Shown here: piece after piece, positions 46,080 through 54,893 of the stretch
Numbering within the stretch: the stretch's first letter is position 1
How the letters are laid out: each line of letters begins with the position of its first letter
Origin: Methylacidiphilales bacterium
GTDB lineage: Bacteria; Verrucomicrobiota; Verrucomicrobiia; Methylacidiphilales; UBA1321
DNA length: 64,000 bases
NCBI GenBank assembly: GCA_021272315.1
Contig: JAJSLI010000020.1
Span: 17,917-81,916, forward strand
Direction of reading: 5' to 3'
Notes under the pieces: model-generated
The model's input: only the letters and a program-made list of their open reading frames with translations
Databases searched by the model: none
What the model was told of the DNA's origin: nothing
Made by a program: the position numbers and the translations under genes

Positions 46080-46490
46080 ATGAGCATGAAAGAGATCGAA
46101 GAAGGAAGCGACTTGCGGCTCGATTTCACCAAGCTGCAAAAAATCGCCAAGACCGGCCTGCCCGTTTTGCCCGTCGTCGTCCAGGACGCCGACTCGCTCG
46201 ACGTGCTGCTTGTGGCCTACTCCAACCAGGAGGCGATTGAGCACTCCCTCAAGACGGGCATTGCCACCTTCTGGAGCACTTCGCGCAACGAACTCTGGAT
46301 CAAGGGCAAGACCTCCGGCGACACCCTCCAACTAGTCGATGTCCGGGTGAATTGCGAACAGAACTCGCTCCTTTACCTCGTCCGTATGGTCGGCGGCGGC
46401 GTCTGCCATACCAAGGATGCCAGCGGCAAGACCCGCCGGACCTGCTATTACCGCTCGCTAAAAAACGGGAAGCTCAGCTTTTTGAAGTAA
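46080..46490 (+). CDS. hisI: Phosphoribosyl-AMP cyclohydrolase
   Basis: A 136-residue single-domain HisI that opens the purine ring of PR-AMP in histidine synthesis. Family motifs: LPVVVQDADSLDVLLVAYSN, EAIEHSLKTGIATFWSTSRN, LWIKGKTSGDTLQLVDVRVN and the zinc/magnesium ligands CEQNSLLY, GGGVCHT and RRTCYYR. The HisE pyrophosphatase domain is absent. It follows bioA by 36 bases; other his genes are not in the window. Confidence 0.95.
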   Translation: MSMKEIEEGSDLRLDFTKLQKIAKTGLPVLPVVVQDADSLDVLLVAYSNQEAIEHSLKTGIATFWSTSRNELWIKGKTSGDTLQLVDVRVNCEQNSLLYLVRMVGGGVCHTKDASGKTRRTCYYRSLKNGKLSFLK

Positions 46491-46507
46491 CCCTGCATTT
46501 TTGCGGG
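46491..46507. terminator. Weak hairpin between convergent hisI and secreted-protein genes
   Basis: ccctgc (46491-46496) pairs with gcggg (46503-46507) with one bulged T and a T-rich loop; gtttatttt follows downstream. It could be a weak bidirectional terminator. Confidence 0.35.
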
Positions 46508-46512
46508 ACCGT

Positions 46513-46998
46513 TTATTTTCCGCTTACCTCATCCGCGTAGGCCTGCAGCTTGCCGTCGGCTTCCCTGTCCTTCAGATCCTCGACTTCCGAAATCTTCGCC
46601 GCCGGGTTGATGGCCAGGAGTTGCGCGTAAGTCGTCAGCACCTGCTCCCATCCGGCGTAAACGTCGTCGTGGGCCTTCCCGCTCTTGAGTTGCGAACTGA
46701 CGTTCCCGGCCACGTAGGCCGCCAATAACATATTGCGCGTATCAGCGTCGGGAGAATCCCCCTTTTTCACCCAAGGCACCACGGCGTGCGAGAGCGAAAT
46801 GTGGACCGCGTCGCTTGTCCTGGCAAAAGCGAGGATTGTCTCGGAGGCCTCCGATCCCTGCTGGCTCGACGGGTCGGCTTGGAAAACCGAAATTGCCTTC
46901 AGTACCTCGTCCCGCGACACCGTCCTCTCCGCGCTCGCCCTTGTGACGCTTGCTCCAAGCAGCGCGCCTAAAACGAAAATCGCGGCCAGATTTTTCAT
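46513..46998 (-). CDS. Secreted hypothetical protein
   Basis: A 161-residue protein with a clear signal peptide (AAIFVLGALLGASVTRASA, cleavage about residue 23). The mature part is mostly helical and hydrophilic, without Cys; conserved-looking stretches are SASETILAFA-like and DTRNMLLAAYVAGNVSSQL. No family was recognised. It starts 6 bases after the gyrA stop on the same strand, so it may be read through from gyrA, but no functional link is apparent. It converges with hisI. Confidence 0.7.
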   Translation of the reverse strand: MKNLAAIFVLGALLGASVTRASAERTVSRDEVLKAISVFQADPSSQQGSEASETILAFARTSDAVHISLSHAVVPWVKKGDSPDADTRNMLLAAYVAGNVSSQLKSGKAHDDVYAGWEQVLTTYAQLLAINPAAKISEVEDLKDREADGKLQAYADEVSGK

Positions 46999-47004
46999 CG
47001 GGAA

Positions 47005-49593
47005 TCAACCCGCCAGCTCAGGTTCAGGGCCGTCCTCTTCGCTTTCGGTCACCACCCGGGCAATCGCGGTCAGCTTGTCACCGGCATTTAGATTGATCAG
47101 CTTCACTCCCTGCGTATTGCGTCCCGCCTCGCGAATATCTTTCACCGGTGTGCGGACCATCTGGCCCTGCAAGGTTAGCAACATGATCTCATCGTTGTCC
47201 GTCACGGTCAGCGCGCCGACCACCTGGCCGGTCTTCTCGTTCGTTTTCATCGTGATGATCCCCTTGCCGCCGCGCGACTGGACGCGGTACTCGTCGAAAG
47301 CGGTCCGTTTGCCGATGCCGTGTTCGCCTGCCACCAGCAAAGTAGCGCCCAGGTCCACCACGGCCAGCGCCACCACCCGGTCGTCCTTTTCGAGCGAAAT
47401 CCCGCGCACGCCCGTGGCCGGGCGGCCCATCGCACGAACGTCCGACTCCTCGAACCGGATGCTCATCCCCTCGCGGGTGATGAGGACCGCCTCACTGCTG
47501 CCGCTGGTCAGCTTCGCCTCGATCAAATCGTCGCCCTGTTCGATGCCGATGGCGATGATCCCGCCCTTGCGGACATTGGCGAAGTCTTCCAGCGAGGTCT
47601 TCTTCACCGTGCCTTGGCGCGTAGCAAACAGGACGAAGCTACCCGACTTCCACGTCAGGTCCTCGCCTTGCGCATCCCGGCGCGACTCGACTCGGATCAG
47701 CGCCGCCACCTTCTCGCCCGGTTTGAATTCGAGAAGGTTGGCGATGGAACGCCCTTTCGCTGCACGGCCCATGTCGGGAATTTCGTGGACCCGTTCGACG
47801 TAGACGCGGCCCGTATTCGTGAAAAACATCAGGTAATCGTGGGTCGATGCGGTGAACAGGTGCTCGACAAAATCGTCGTCCTGGGATGGTTCGCCCTCCC
47901 GCATCGTCATGCCGATCACGCCGCGCCCGCCGCGGCGTTGCGCGCGGTAGCTGGTGATATTGGTCCGCTTGATCAGCGAATTGTGGGTGATGGTGATGAT
48001 CACACCCTCATTGGCGATCAGGTCCTCGATTGCCATCTCGCCCTCGTCGGGCACGATCGCGGTGCGGCGCTCGTTGCCGTGCTTGTCGCGAATCGCCTGC
48101 AATTCCTTCTTGATGATCGTCAGCACCCGCACTTCCTTCGCCAGGATGTCGATCAGGTCGTTGATCTTTTTCAGCAGCTCCTTGTACTCATCGACAATCT
48201 TGTTCCGTTCCAGCCCGGTCAGTTGGTAGAGGCGCAGTTCCAGGATCGCGTTGACCTGCTCCTCGCTGATGATGTAGCGGTTGTTCGTCAACCGCGACGG
48301 CGCGTGGATCACGATGCCGAACGATTCCGCCTCGGCACGGGTGAAATTGTACGCGGCCAGCTTGACCCGGGCCGCCTCGCGGTCGGCCGCCCGGCGGATG
48401 ATCTTGATCACCTCGTCCAGGTTCGCCAGCGCGATGAGATAACCTTCCAGAGCCTCGGCCCGGCGCTGCGCTTCCCTCAATTCAAAGCGGGTCCGGCGCA
48501 TCACCACCTCGCGGCGGTGTTCGATGTAGCAGTTGATCAGCTCCTTGAGATTGAGCGTCTTCGGCCGCCCGCCGTCGATGGCGAGCTGGTTGACCGCGAA
48601 CGAGGTCTCCAGCGCCGTCATCTTGTAAAGCTTGTTGATCACGACCTTGGTCACCGCGTCGCGTTTCAGTTCGATGACCACGCGCGTGCTTTCGTCCGAC
48701 TCGTCGCGCACGTCGGTGATGTCGGTTATTTCCTTCGTATTCACCAGCTCCGCGATCCGTGACACCAGTTCAGACCGGTTCACGTTGAACGGAATCTCGG
48801 TGACGATGATCTGCTCCTTGCCGCCCTTGGGCGTCTCGGTGTGGAGCTTGGCGCGAACGCGGACGCTGCCGCGCCCGGTCAGCAGGTAATTTCGGATGCC
48901 CTCCATCCCGAGGATCGAACAGCCGGTCGGAAAATCGGGACCCTTGATGATCTTGTTGAGTTGCGGGATGGTGATGTCGGGCTTGTCGATCTGCGCGCAG
49001 ATGCCGTCGATCACCTCGGTCAAATTATGCGGGACGAGGTTCGTCGCCATGCCCACGGCGATGCCCGTGCCGCCGTTCACCAGCAGATTTGGGAAGGCCG
49101 CCGGCAGGACCACCGGTTCCATGTTTTTCTCGTCGTAAGAGGGGATGAAATCGACCGTGTCCTTGGAGATGTCCTCCATCAGCACCGCGCCGAGATGGGT
49201 CAGCCGCGCCTCCGTATAGCGCATGGCCGCGGGCGGATCACCTTCGACCGAGCCGAAATTGCCCTTGCCCTCGATCAGCCGCTCGCGCATCGACCACGGC
49301 TCGGCCATGTGCACCAGCGTCGGGTAAATGGCCATGTCGCCGTGGGGATGATATTTCTTCATCGTATCGCCGACAATGCCGGCGCACTTCGACGTCGACC
49401 GGCCCGGGTGCAACCCCATTTCGTGCATCGCGAAAAGAATGCGGCGCTGCGAGGGCTTGAGCCCGTCACGCACGTCGGGTAGCGCGCGCGAGATGATCAC
49501 CGACATCGAATAATCGAGGAAGGAATTGCGGATCTCCTCCGCCACGTTGATGCGTTCGATGCGTTCGCTCGGGGAAAATAGATTGTCAGGCAT
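47005..49593 (-). CDS. gyrA: DNA gyrase subunit A
   Basis: An 862-residue type II topoisomerase subunit that cuts and rejoins DNA during negative supercoiling. Active-site Tyr126 lies in PPAAMRYTEARL. The C-terminal pinwheel contains the GyrA box QRRGGRG, which identifies gyrase rather than ParC. In the quinolone pocket (HGDMAIYPT) the positions equal to E. coli Ser83 and Asp87 are Met87 and Pro91. The ATG at 49593 begins PDNLFSPSERIERINVAEEI as the family does. gyrB is not in the window. About 120 bases lie upstream before the next gene. Confidence 0.97.
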   Translation of the reverse strand: MPDNLFSPSERIERINVAEEIRNSFLDYSMSVIISRALPDVRDGLKPSQRRILFAMHEMGLHPGRSTSKCAGIVGDTMKKYHPHGDMAIYPTLVHMAEPWSMRERLIEGKGNFGSVEGDPPAAMRYTEARLTHLGAVLMEDISKDTVDFIPSYDEKNMEPVVLPAAFPNLLVNGGTGIAVGMATNLVPHNLTEVIDGICAQIDKPDITIPQLNKIIKGPDFPTGCSILGMEGIRNYLLTGRGSVRVRAKLHTETPKGGKEQIIVTEIPFNVNRSELVSRIAELVNTKEITDITDVRDESDESTRVVIELKRDAVTKVVINKLYKMTALETSFAVNQLAIDGGRPKTLNLKELINCYIEHRREVVMRRTRFELREAQRRAEALEGYLIALANLDEVIKIIRRAADREAARVKLAAYNFTRAEAESFGIVIHAPSRLTNNRYIISEEQVNAILELRLYQLTGLERNKIVDEYKELLKKINDLIDILAKEVRVLTIIKKELQAIRDKHGNERRTAIVPDEGEMAIEDLIANEGVIITITHNSLIKRTNITSYRAQRRGGRGVIGMTMREGEPSQDDDFVEHLFTASTHDYLMFFTNTGRVYVERVHEIPDMGRAAKGRSIANLLEFKPGEKVAALIRVESRRDAQGEDLTWKSGSFVLFATRQGTVKKTSLEDFANVRKGGIIAIGIEQGDDLIEAKLTSGSSEAVLITREGMSIRFEESDVRAMGRPATGVRGISLEKDDRVVALAVVDLGATLLVAGEHGIGKRTAFDEYRVQSRGGKGIITMKTNEKTGQVVGALTVTDNDEIMLLTLQGQMVRTPVKDIREAGRNTQGVKLINLNAGDKLTAIARVVTESEEDGPEPELAG

Positions 49594-49743
49594 AAGATGA
49601 AAAAGGGTGCTCCGCCAGGCCAACGATGGGGGAACGAAGCACGCGAAGGGTGAAGTCTAAAACTAGAAAGCCGCCGACCCTGCGGCAAGAGAAAAGGTCG
49701 GAGAAACTCTTTGACACAGCCCCACGACGCAAATCGCGCCTGC

Positions 49744-50721
49744 TCAACCAAGCCGGATACACCAAATTGCCTCCTGACGGCACGCAGTGAGGGCTAGCCG
49801 TTCGACCGCAAATCCTTCCCGTTTCAAGAGGTTCTCAAAAAGCGCAGGCGTGTAGCGGAGGCTGTAAAAAACGCGCAGTGGCTCGTCCGGTCTCGGCGTG
49901 AAACGGCGGCCCCACTGCTCGAAGGGCGCGGCGCTTTTCCAGCGGGCCGACGCGATGAAAGCAGGTATTTTCCCGATTTGGCCGATTTTCATTTCAGGCG
50001 GCTCGACGAGATTTTCGAGACCCGCTTCTTCCAGCGCGGCGCTGAGCCAGATCAACGTCTCGGGATTGTCGTACTGGGGCAGGACGGCGTTCATCGCCGC
50101 CGGGATGTCGTGGCCGATTCCATCGGTGACCGGTGCGAGATGCGCGCTGGCGAGCAGGAGATCGCCGGGGCGCAAAACCGCCCGGAAAAGACGGGTGATG
50201 ACCGGGGGTAAAAAGTTGGGAAACAGACCGAAAAATGTGATGATACGCGGGAGGTCGCCGCCAACGTCATCGAGCCACCGGCCTATATCGCCGGCTTGCG
50301 CGAGATCGCAGACGAGGCTGCCATGATGTGTTGCCCCAGCGGCAATAAGGCGTTCCGCCGATTCGCGGACGAGGTCACGGCTCGCGTCGATGGCCGCAAA
50401 CAGTATTTCTCCGCCGCGGGCGGCCAGTGTCGAGTGGAGCTCAAGCTCCTTGAGTCCGGTGCCGCAGCCGAGACCAACAAGGAAGCGCCTTTTCGCGCCG
50501 GTTCGCTCCGCCACCCGCGCAAACGCCTCGCGGTAAATCCGCGTGAATTCGGAATTGCCGTGAAGGGGTGAGTGCCGGAGAAAGACCTCGCGCCACAATG
50601 CGGTTTGGCGCGGCGTGAAATAGAGAAATTTCGAATCGATGCGATTTTCACGCAAGGCGTCGGCGGCCTCGCGGTACAGGGTGTTGCTTTCGACCGAAGA
50701 ATGGAAATCGATTTCGACCAT
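49744..50721 (-). CDS. SAM-dependent methyltransferase of the EgtD (histidine N-alpha-methyltransferase) superfamily
   Basis: A 325-residue protein like the Methyltransf_33/EgtD group: FLYFTPRQTALWREVFLRHS, the SAM-binding LVGLGCGTGLKELELHSTLA, FAAIDASRDLVRESAERLI, IITFFGLFPNFLPPVITRLF and the C-terminal RVFYSLRYTPALFENLLKRE. Compared with EgtD it is divergent, and no EgtB sulfoxide synthase is near, so ergothioneine synthesis cannot be assumed. The ATG at 50721 gives a better N-terminus than 50763. It diverges from the Gfo/Idh gene with 99 bases between. Confidence 0.75.
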   Translation of the reverse strand: MVEIDFHSSVESNTLYREAADALRENRIDSKFLYFTPRQTALWREVFLRHSPLHGNSEFTRIYREAFARVAERTGAKRRFLVGLGCGTGLKELELHSTLAARGGEILFAAIDASRDLVRESAERLIAAGATHHGSLVCDLAQAGDIGRWLDDVGGDLPRIITFFGLFPNFLPPVITRLFRAVLRPGDLLLASAHLAPVTDGIGHDIPAAMNAVLPQYDNPETLIWLSAALEEAGLENLVEPPEMKIGQIGKIPAFIASARWKSAAPFEQWGRRFTPRPDEPLRVFYSLRYTPALFENLLKREGFAVERLALTACRQEAIWCIRLG

Positions 50722-50820
50722 GACTGTTTCAATCAAATAGGCACGAAACCCATATCGGCACAATCAAAACGGATTTCGATCCACTTGCCAGAACGAGGTC
50801 CCGGCGACAAGCTGGTGAAC

Positions 50821-51876
50821 ATGAGCGCTTCCACTCCTCGTCTCGCTTGGGGCATCCTCGGAACGGGCGCCATCGCCCACACGTTTGCCAAGGCGCTGGC
50901 CAAGTCCCGCACTGGAAAACTTGTCGCCGCTGGGAGCCGCACGCAGGAGTCGGCGGACAAATTCGCGAAAGAGTTCGGAGGAGTGACGGCACACGGGAGC
51001 TACGAAAAACTCCTGGCTGATCCCGCCGTTCAGGTGGTCTACATCAGTGCGCCCCATCCCCAGCATGCCGAGTGGTGCATCAAGGCATCCCAGGCGAAAA
51101 AGCATATTCTTTGTGAAAAGCCGCTGACGATGAACCACGCCGAGGCGATGGTGGTGGTCGAGGCCGTTCGGGAAAACGGCGTTTTCCTGATGGAAGCGTT
51201 CATGTACCGGTGCCATCCGCAAATAGCGCGGTTGATCGAGTTGATCCGCTCGGGCGTCATCGGTCAGGTCGGGGTCATCCGGGCCACTTTCAGTTTCCGG
51301 GCCCCTTACAACGCGGAGAGCCGACTGTTCAAGAACGAACTGGGCGGCGGCGGCATCCTCGACGTCGGATGTTACGCGCTGTCCTATTCCCGGTTGATCG
51401 CCGGCGTTGCGCAGGGACTCCCGTTTGCCAATCCCACGAAGATCACCGGTTTCGCGCAGCTTCACCCCGAGGCGGGGACCGATCTTTACGCCGTCGCCTC
51501 GGCGGAGTTTTCGGGCGGCATTTTCGCCCAGCTTGCCGCGGGCGTTGGGCTGCATCAGGGTATCTGCGTGCGGATTTTCGGCACGGAAGGTTCAATCGAA
51601 TTGCCCACGCCCTTCGGTTTGGGGGAAGGCAATTCGACCTCGATTTTCCTGACTCGCGCGGGAGTGGCGCAGCCGGAGGAGATCGTGATCAAGACCAACG
51701 AGCCTCTTTACGCGCTGGAAGCCGATGCGGTGGGCGACGCGCTGGCTCAGGGCAGGCTGGAAAGCCCCCACGTGACGGTGGCCGACTCGCTCGGCAACAT
51801 GGCGGCGCTCGACGCGTGGCGCACCTCGGCGGGGCTCGTTTACGAGAGCGAAAAACCGGTGGTCAAAGAACGGTAA
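50821..51876 (+). CDS. Gfo/Idh/MocA family oxidoreductase
   Basis: A 351-residue NAD(P)-dependent dehydrogenase. The Rossmann motif WGILGTGAIAHTFAKAL lies at the N-terminus, followed by VQVVYISAPHPQHAEWCIKA and the catalytic-lysine motif CEKPLTMNHAEA. The C-terminal substrate domain has ELGGGGILDVGCYALSYSRL. The pattern is close to trans-dihydrodiol or xylose/glucose-fructose dehydrogenase relatives; the substrate is unknown. The ATG at 50821 fits the conserved start; the open frame continues 250 bases upstream over the divergent gene and is not used. Confidence 0.9.
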   Translation: MSASTPRLAWGILGTGAIAHTFAKALAKSRTGKLVAAGSRTQESADKFAKEFGGVTAHGSYEKLLADPAVQVVYISAPHPQHAEWCIKASQAKKHILCEKPLTMNHAEAMVVVEAVRENGVFLMEAFMYRCHPQIARLIELIRSGVIGQVGVIRATFSFRAPYNAESRLFKNELGGGGILDVGCYALSYSRLIAGVAQGLPFANPTKITGFAQLHPEAGTDLYAVASAEFSGGIFAQLAAGVGLHQGICVRIFGTEGSIELPTPFGLGEGNSTSIFLTRAGVAQPEEIVIKTNEPLYALEADAVGDALAQGRLESPHVTVADSLGNMAALDAWRTSAGLVYESEKPVVKER

Positions 51877-51911
51877 CCCGAAGGATTGAGCAGCGGGCAA
51901 AAGTCCCTACG

Positions 51912-52442
51912 ATGGAAGGGGTGGACGTATCTTCATCAACATGGTTCGGTCAGTTACCGGCCGTCTTGAGGACGCTTTTATCGTCGGACGGCACGGTGAC
52001 AAAATTCCTCGAGGCTTATTATCTGGAACGGATCCGTGTCAAAACCCTGCTTCACGCGGAAGCGCCGTTGGAGGAAGACATAACCCCGCTTGAAATCAAA
52101 AAAGGCGGCATTATTTTGCGGCGGCGCGTGCAAATGTTTGGCGAAACAACGAACCGGCTCTACGGCTTGGCGGAGAGCTTCATTCGCGCGGACATTCTCT
52201 GGCCGGAAGTGCGCGGAGACCTCGTCCAGGGGCGGCTGGGCATCGGCGAACTCATGCGCGAAAGGCGGATCGAGACTTACCGCGAATTACTGGGTTGCGA
52301 TTCCGGGCCGGCCGGTCCATGGGCGGCCGAATTGGGATGCTCCGAGGATGCGGCGACAGCAGTGAGGACCTACCGCATCTTTGTTGCGGGACAGCCGTGC
52401 CTGTTGATTACGGACCGATATGTGATCGCCCATTTTGCCTGA
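51912..52442 (+). CDS. Chorismate-lyase-like protein (DUF98/UbiC fold)
   Basis: A 176-residue protein resembling the DUF98 chorismate pyruvate-lyase group: LRTLLSSDGTVTKFLEAYYL, ERIRVKTLLHAEAPL, ILRRRVQMFGETTNRLYGLA, ESFIRADILWPEVRGDLVQG and CLLITDRYVIAHF. The domain spans nearly the whole protein, and Arg/Glu candidates for chorismate binding are present. No ubiquinone or menaquinone genes are nearby. A UTRA-type ligand domain has a similar fold and cannot be excluded. The ATG at 51912 is 36 bases after the Gfo/Idh gene. Confidence 0.65.
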   Translation: MEGVDVSSSTWFGQLPAVLRTLLSSDGTVTKFLEAYYLERIRVKTLLHAEAPLEEDITPLEIKKGGIILRRRVQMFGETTNRLYGLAESFIRADILWPEVRGDLVQGRLGIGELMRERRIETYRELLGCDSGPAGPWAAELGCSEDAATAVRTYRIFVAGQPCLLITDRYVIAHFA

Positions 52443-52525
52443 CAAAGAGTTGGATGGCGGTTTTTGCTCCTTTTTGATAACGATAAAAGAACGTATCGCG
52501 GCAACGGGATGGGCCGCTGACTCCG

Positions 52526-52598
52526 GCTCCCATAGCTTAACGGATAAAGCAACGGTCTTCTAAACCGTAGAGTGTTGGTTCGATTCCAACTGGGAGCG
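52526..52598 (+). tRNA. tRNA-Arg (anticodon UCU)
   Basis: A complete cloverleaf: acceptor stem GCTCCCA/TGGGAGC, D stem gctt/aagc, anticodon stem acggt/accgt with a 7-base loop holding TCT, T arm gttgg-ttcgatt-ccaac, discriminator G. CCA is not encoded. It stands in a 324-base gap that has no other gene. No duplicated tRNA end was seen, so there is no sign of an integrated element. Confidence 0.95.
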
Positions 52599-52746
52599 CC
52601 CGCCGTTTTGCTTCGGATTGAAGGAGATTTCAGGCATTTGAGCCGTTTGTTGAAAGGGGCGTTATGCCTCTTCCCGCCATGTCTTGACCTTGGCGCGGGT
52701 TTAGCGGGCATCGTGCACTTTCAATAGCCAGAATCCACCGATTCTT

Positions 52747-52755
52747 GCTACAATT
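52747..52755 (+). promoter_or_regulatory. Possible extended -10 promoter of the TPR-protein gene
   Basis: TGCTACAAT fits an extended -10 (TGnTANAAT). No good -35 is seen. The ATG of the TPR protein follows 11 bases later without a Shine-Dalgarno, so the transcript would be almost leaderless. Confidence 0.3.
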
Positions 52756-52766
52756 GCTGATACAAT

Positions 52767-53456
52767 ATGGTTTCAGGTTCAAAATTCGGGTTGGCCACTC
52801 TTCTTTTTTTCTTTCTGGCGCTCGCGCCGGCGTCTCTGGGCCACGCCCAGCAGCAGCCCAGCCCGCCTCCACCCGATCAGGTCTCCCTCCTGCTGAAACA
52901 GGGCTTGCAGTTCCTGGAGCAACAACAACTCGATGACGCGCTTGCCAAGGCGAATGCCGCCGTCCAAGCCGCGCCTCAAAATGCGAACGCTTATGAACTG
53001 CGCGGCACGATTTACGTTGAAAAGAAACTATGGGACCTGGCCGCAAAGGACTACCAGACCGCGCTCCAGTTTGACGTCAAAAATACGCAGTTAAAATTCA
53101 ACCTGGCCGAGATCGAGTTCATGCAGAAGAAGTACGCCGCTGCACGCCCCGGTTTTGTGGCCTTGGAGCAAGACCCGGACATGGGGGATATTTCCTCCTA
53201 CAAGGCATTTCTATGCGACCTTTTCGGCGGACACGAAGACGTTGCGGCCAAGGAACTCGCCGCCTTCAATCAGGTTGGCGCGAACGCCTCCTATTATTTT
53301 GCGAATGTCGCCTGGTCCTTGTACCATCATAAGACGGAAGATGCCCGGGGCTGGCTCTCGTCGGCGGTAGCTATCTATGCTCCCAACAAGGCCCGGCTTT
53401 ACGCGAGTAGTCTGATCAATCTCGGTTACCTGCCTCTGCCTCCTCCTCCGCAATAG
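52767..53456 (+). CDS. Exported tetratricopeptide-repeat protein
   Basis: A 229-residue protein with a signal peptide (LATLLFFFLALAPASLGHAQ, cleavage near residue 27) and a Pro-rich linker. It has about three TPR units: LLLKQGLQFLEQQQLDDALA, ANAYELRGTIYVEKKLWDLA and LKFNLAEIEFMQKKYAAARP. The C-terminal part continues helical (YYFANVAWSLYHHKTEDARG) and ends in a Pro-rich tail. It probably acts as a periplasmic protein-interaction scaffold; partner unknown. It converges with hemL, 85 bases apart. Confidence 0.82.
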   Translation: MVSGSKFGLATLLFFFLALAPASLGHAQQQPSPPPPDQVSLLLKQGLQFLEQQQLDDALAKANAAVQAAPQNANAYELRGTIYVEKKLWDLAAKDYQTALQFDVKNTQLKFNLAEIEFMQKKYAAARPGFVALEQDPDMGDISSYKAFLCDLFGGHEDVAAKELAAFNQVGANASYYFANVAWSLYHHKTEDARGWLSSAVAIYAPNKARLYASSLINLGYLPLPPPPQ

Positions 53457-53541
53457 CATTCGGGACGAGCTTCTCCACCTATCCCCGTGCCCCGGGCGGA
53501 GAATTCGAAAATGGCGAGTTTCAACGACAAATAGGTTCTAG

Positions 53542-54822
53542 TCAGGCCCGCAAAGCTTCGGAGAGGGCGCGGGCAGTTTGTTCGATGTCGTCGGCGGTGT
53601 GGGCGGCGCTGAGGAAGCCGGTTTCGAATTGCGAAGGCGCGATATAAATTCCCCGGTCGAGCAGCGCGTGAAAGAAGCGCGCGAAATGGTCCAGATCGGC
53701 GGTCCGAGCATCGCTGAGTTGCCGGACGGCCCGGCTGGTGAAAAAAAGACAGAACATCGATCCGTAACGATAAAAAGTATAGGGGAGCCCCGCGGACTTG
53801 AGCGCCGCGCGCGTCTCCGATTCGAGCTGCGCACCCAGTTTTTCGAGCTTGGCGAAGATGTCCTGCTCCTCCAACAGGCGCAACTGCGCCAGTCCGGCCG
53901 CCATGGCCAGTGGATTTCCGGACAACGTGCCGGCCTGGTAAACCGGGCCGAGCGGCGCGAGATGGTCCATGATATCGGCGCGTCCGCCGAAAGCGCCCAC
54001 AGGCAGGCCGCCGCCGATCACCTTGCCGAAGCACGAAAGATCGGGCCGGACACCCAGCAGTTCCTGGGCGCCTCCCCGGGCCAGCCGGAATCCGGTCATC
54101 ACCTCGTCGAAAATGAGGAGCGCGCCGTTTTCGGTGCAAAGTTTACGCATGGTTTCGAGAAAACCGGGCAGGGGGGGAATCAACCCCGCATTGGCCGGGA
54201 TCGGCTCGACGATGACCGCCGCGATTTCGCCTTTGTTTTGTGCAAAGGCCCGGCTTAGGGCGTCGACATCGTTGAAGGGCAATGAAAGGGTGAGACAGGC
54301 CAATGCGGCAGGAACTCCCGCGCTGTCAGGCTGGCCGAGCGTGAGCGCGCCTGAACCGGCCTTGACCAGGAGCGAATCGACGTGGCCGTGATAGCAACCC
54401 TCGAATTTGATGATCTTGTCGCGATGGGTGAAGCCGCGCGCCAACCGCACCGCGCTCATGGTCGCCTCGGTTCCGCTGTTGGTCAGGCGGACTTTTTCGA
54501 CCGATGGCACCCACCGGCAGATTTTACGCGCCAACTCGACTTCGAGCGAATTTGGAATACCGAAGCTCGTACCGCGGTCCGCCGCCGCTTTTACCGCCGC
54601 GATGACTTCGGGGTGCGCATGGCCCATGATCGACGGCCCCCAGGTGCAGACGTAATCGATGTAGACATTCCCGTCGATGTCCTCAACGCGGGCGCCGCCG
54701 GCCTTTTGCGCAAAGAAGGGGGTTCCCCCCACGGCGCGAAAAGCGCGTACGGGCGAATTGACGCCGCCGGGCAGGTAGCGCAGGGCCTGTTCGAAAAGTT
54801 CCTGGGAGCGGGATCGGTTCAT
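53542..54822 (-). CDS. hemL: Glutamate-1-semialdehyde 2,1-aminomutase
   Basis: A 426-residue PLP enzyme making 5-aminolevulinate for haem via the C5 pathway. Motifs: LPGGVNSPVRAFRAVGGTPF, VCTWGPSIMGHAHPEVIAAV, TNSGTEATMSAVRLARGFT, EGCYHGHVDSLLVKAGSG, IFDEVMTGFRLARGGAQE and the PLP-lysine CFGKVIGGGLPVGAFGG. The ATG at 54822 matches the family N-terminus (NRSRSQELFEQA); the start at 54855 adds 11 residues. It follows the NUDIX gene by 71 bases. Confidence 0.97.
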   Translation of the reverse strand: MNRSRSQELFEQALRYLPGGVNSPVRAFRAVGGTPFFAQKAGGARVEDIDGNVYIDYVCTWGPSIMGHAHPEVIAAVKAAADRGTSFGIPNSLEVELARKICRWVPSVEKVRLTNSGTEATMSAVRLARGFTHRDKIIKFEGCYHGHVDSLLVKAGSGALTLGQPDSAGVPAALACLTLSLPFNDVDALSRAFAQNKGEIAAVIVEPIPANAGLIPPLPGFLETMRKLCTENGALLIFDEVMTGFRLARGGAQELLGVRPDLSCFGKVIGGGLPVGAFGGRADIMDHLAPLGPVYQAGTLSGNPLAMAAGLAQLRLLEEQDIFAKLEKLGAQLESETRAALKSAGLPYTFYRYGSMFCLFFTSRAVRQLSDARTADLDHFARFFHALLDRGIYIAPSQFETGFLSAAHTADDIEQTARALSEALRA

Positions 54823-54893
54823 GGGTGAGTTCAACGATACGGAAAACCGCGCCAATTGCCATCCGGTCCTGCGAACCCGTGGGGACCGGGCGC

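Noticed and set aside
44490-46331. 613-codon minus-strand open frame
   Set aside because: It is antisense to bioA and part of hisI. Its last codons also run over the small lipoprotein gene region in another frame.
47320-48762. 480-codon plus-strand open frame
   Set aside because: It is antisense to gyrA, which is intact with active-site Tyr and GyrA box.
52526-52766. tRNA-Arg as attachment site of an integrated element
   Set aside because: No direct repeat of the tRNA 3' end and no integrase in the window.
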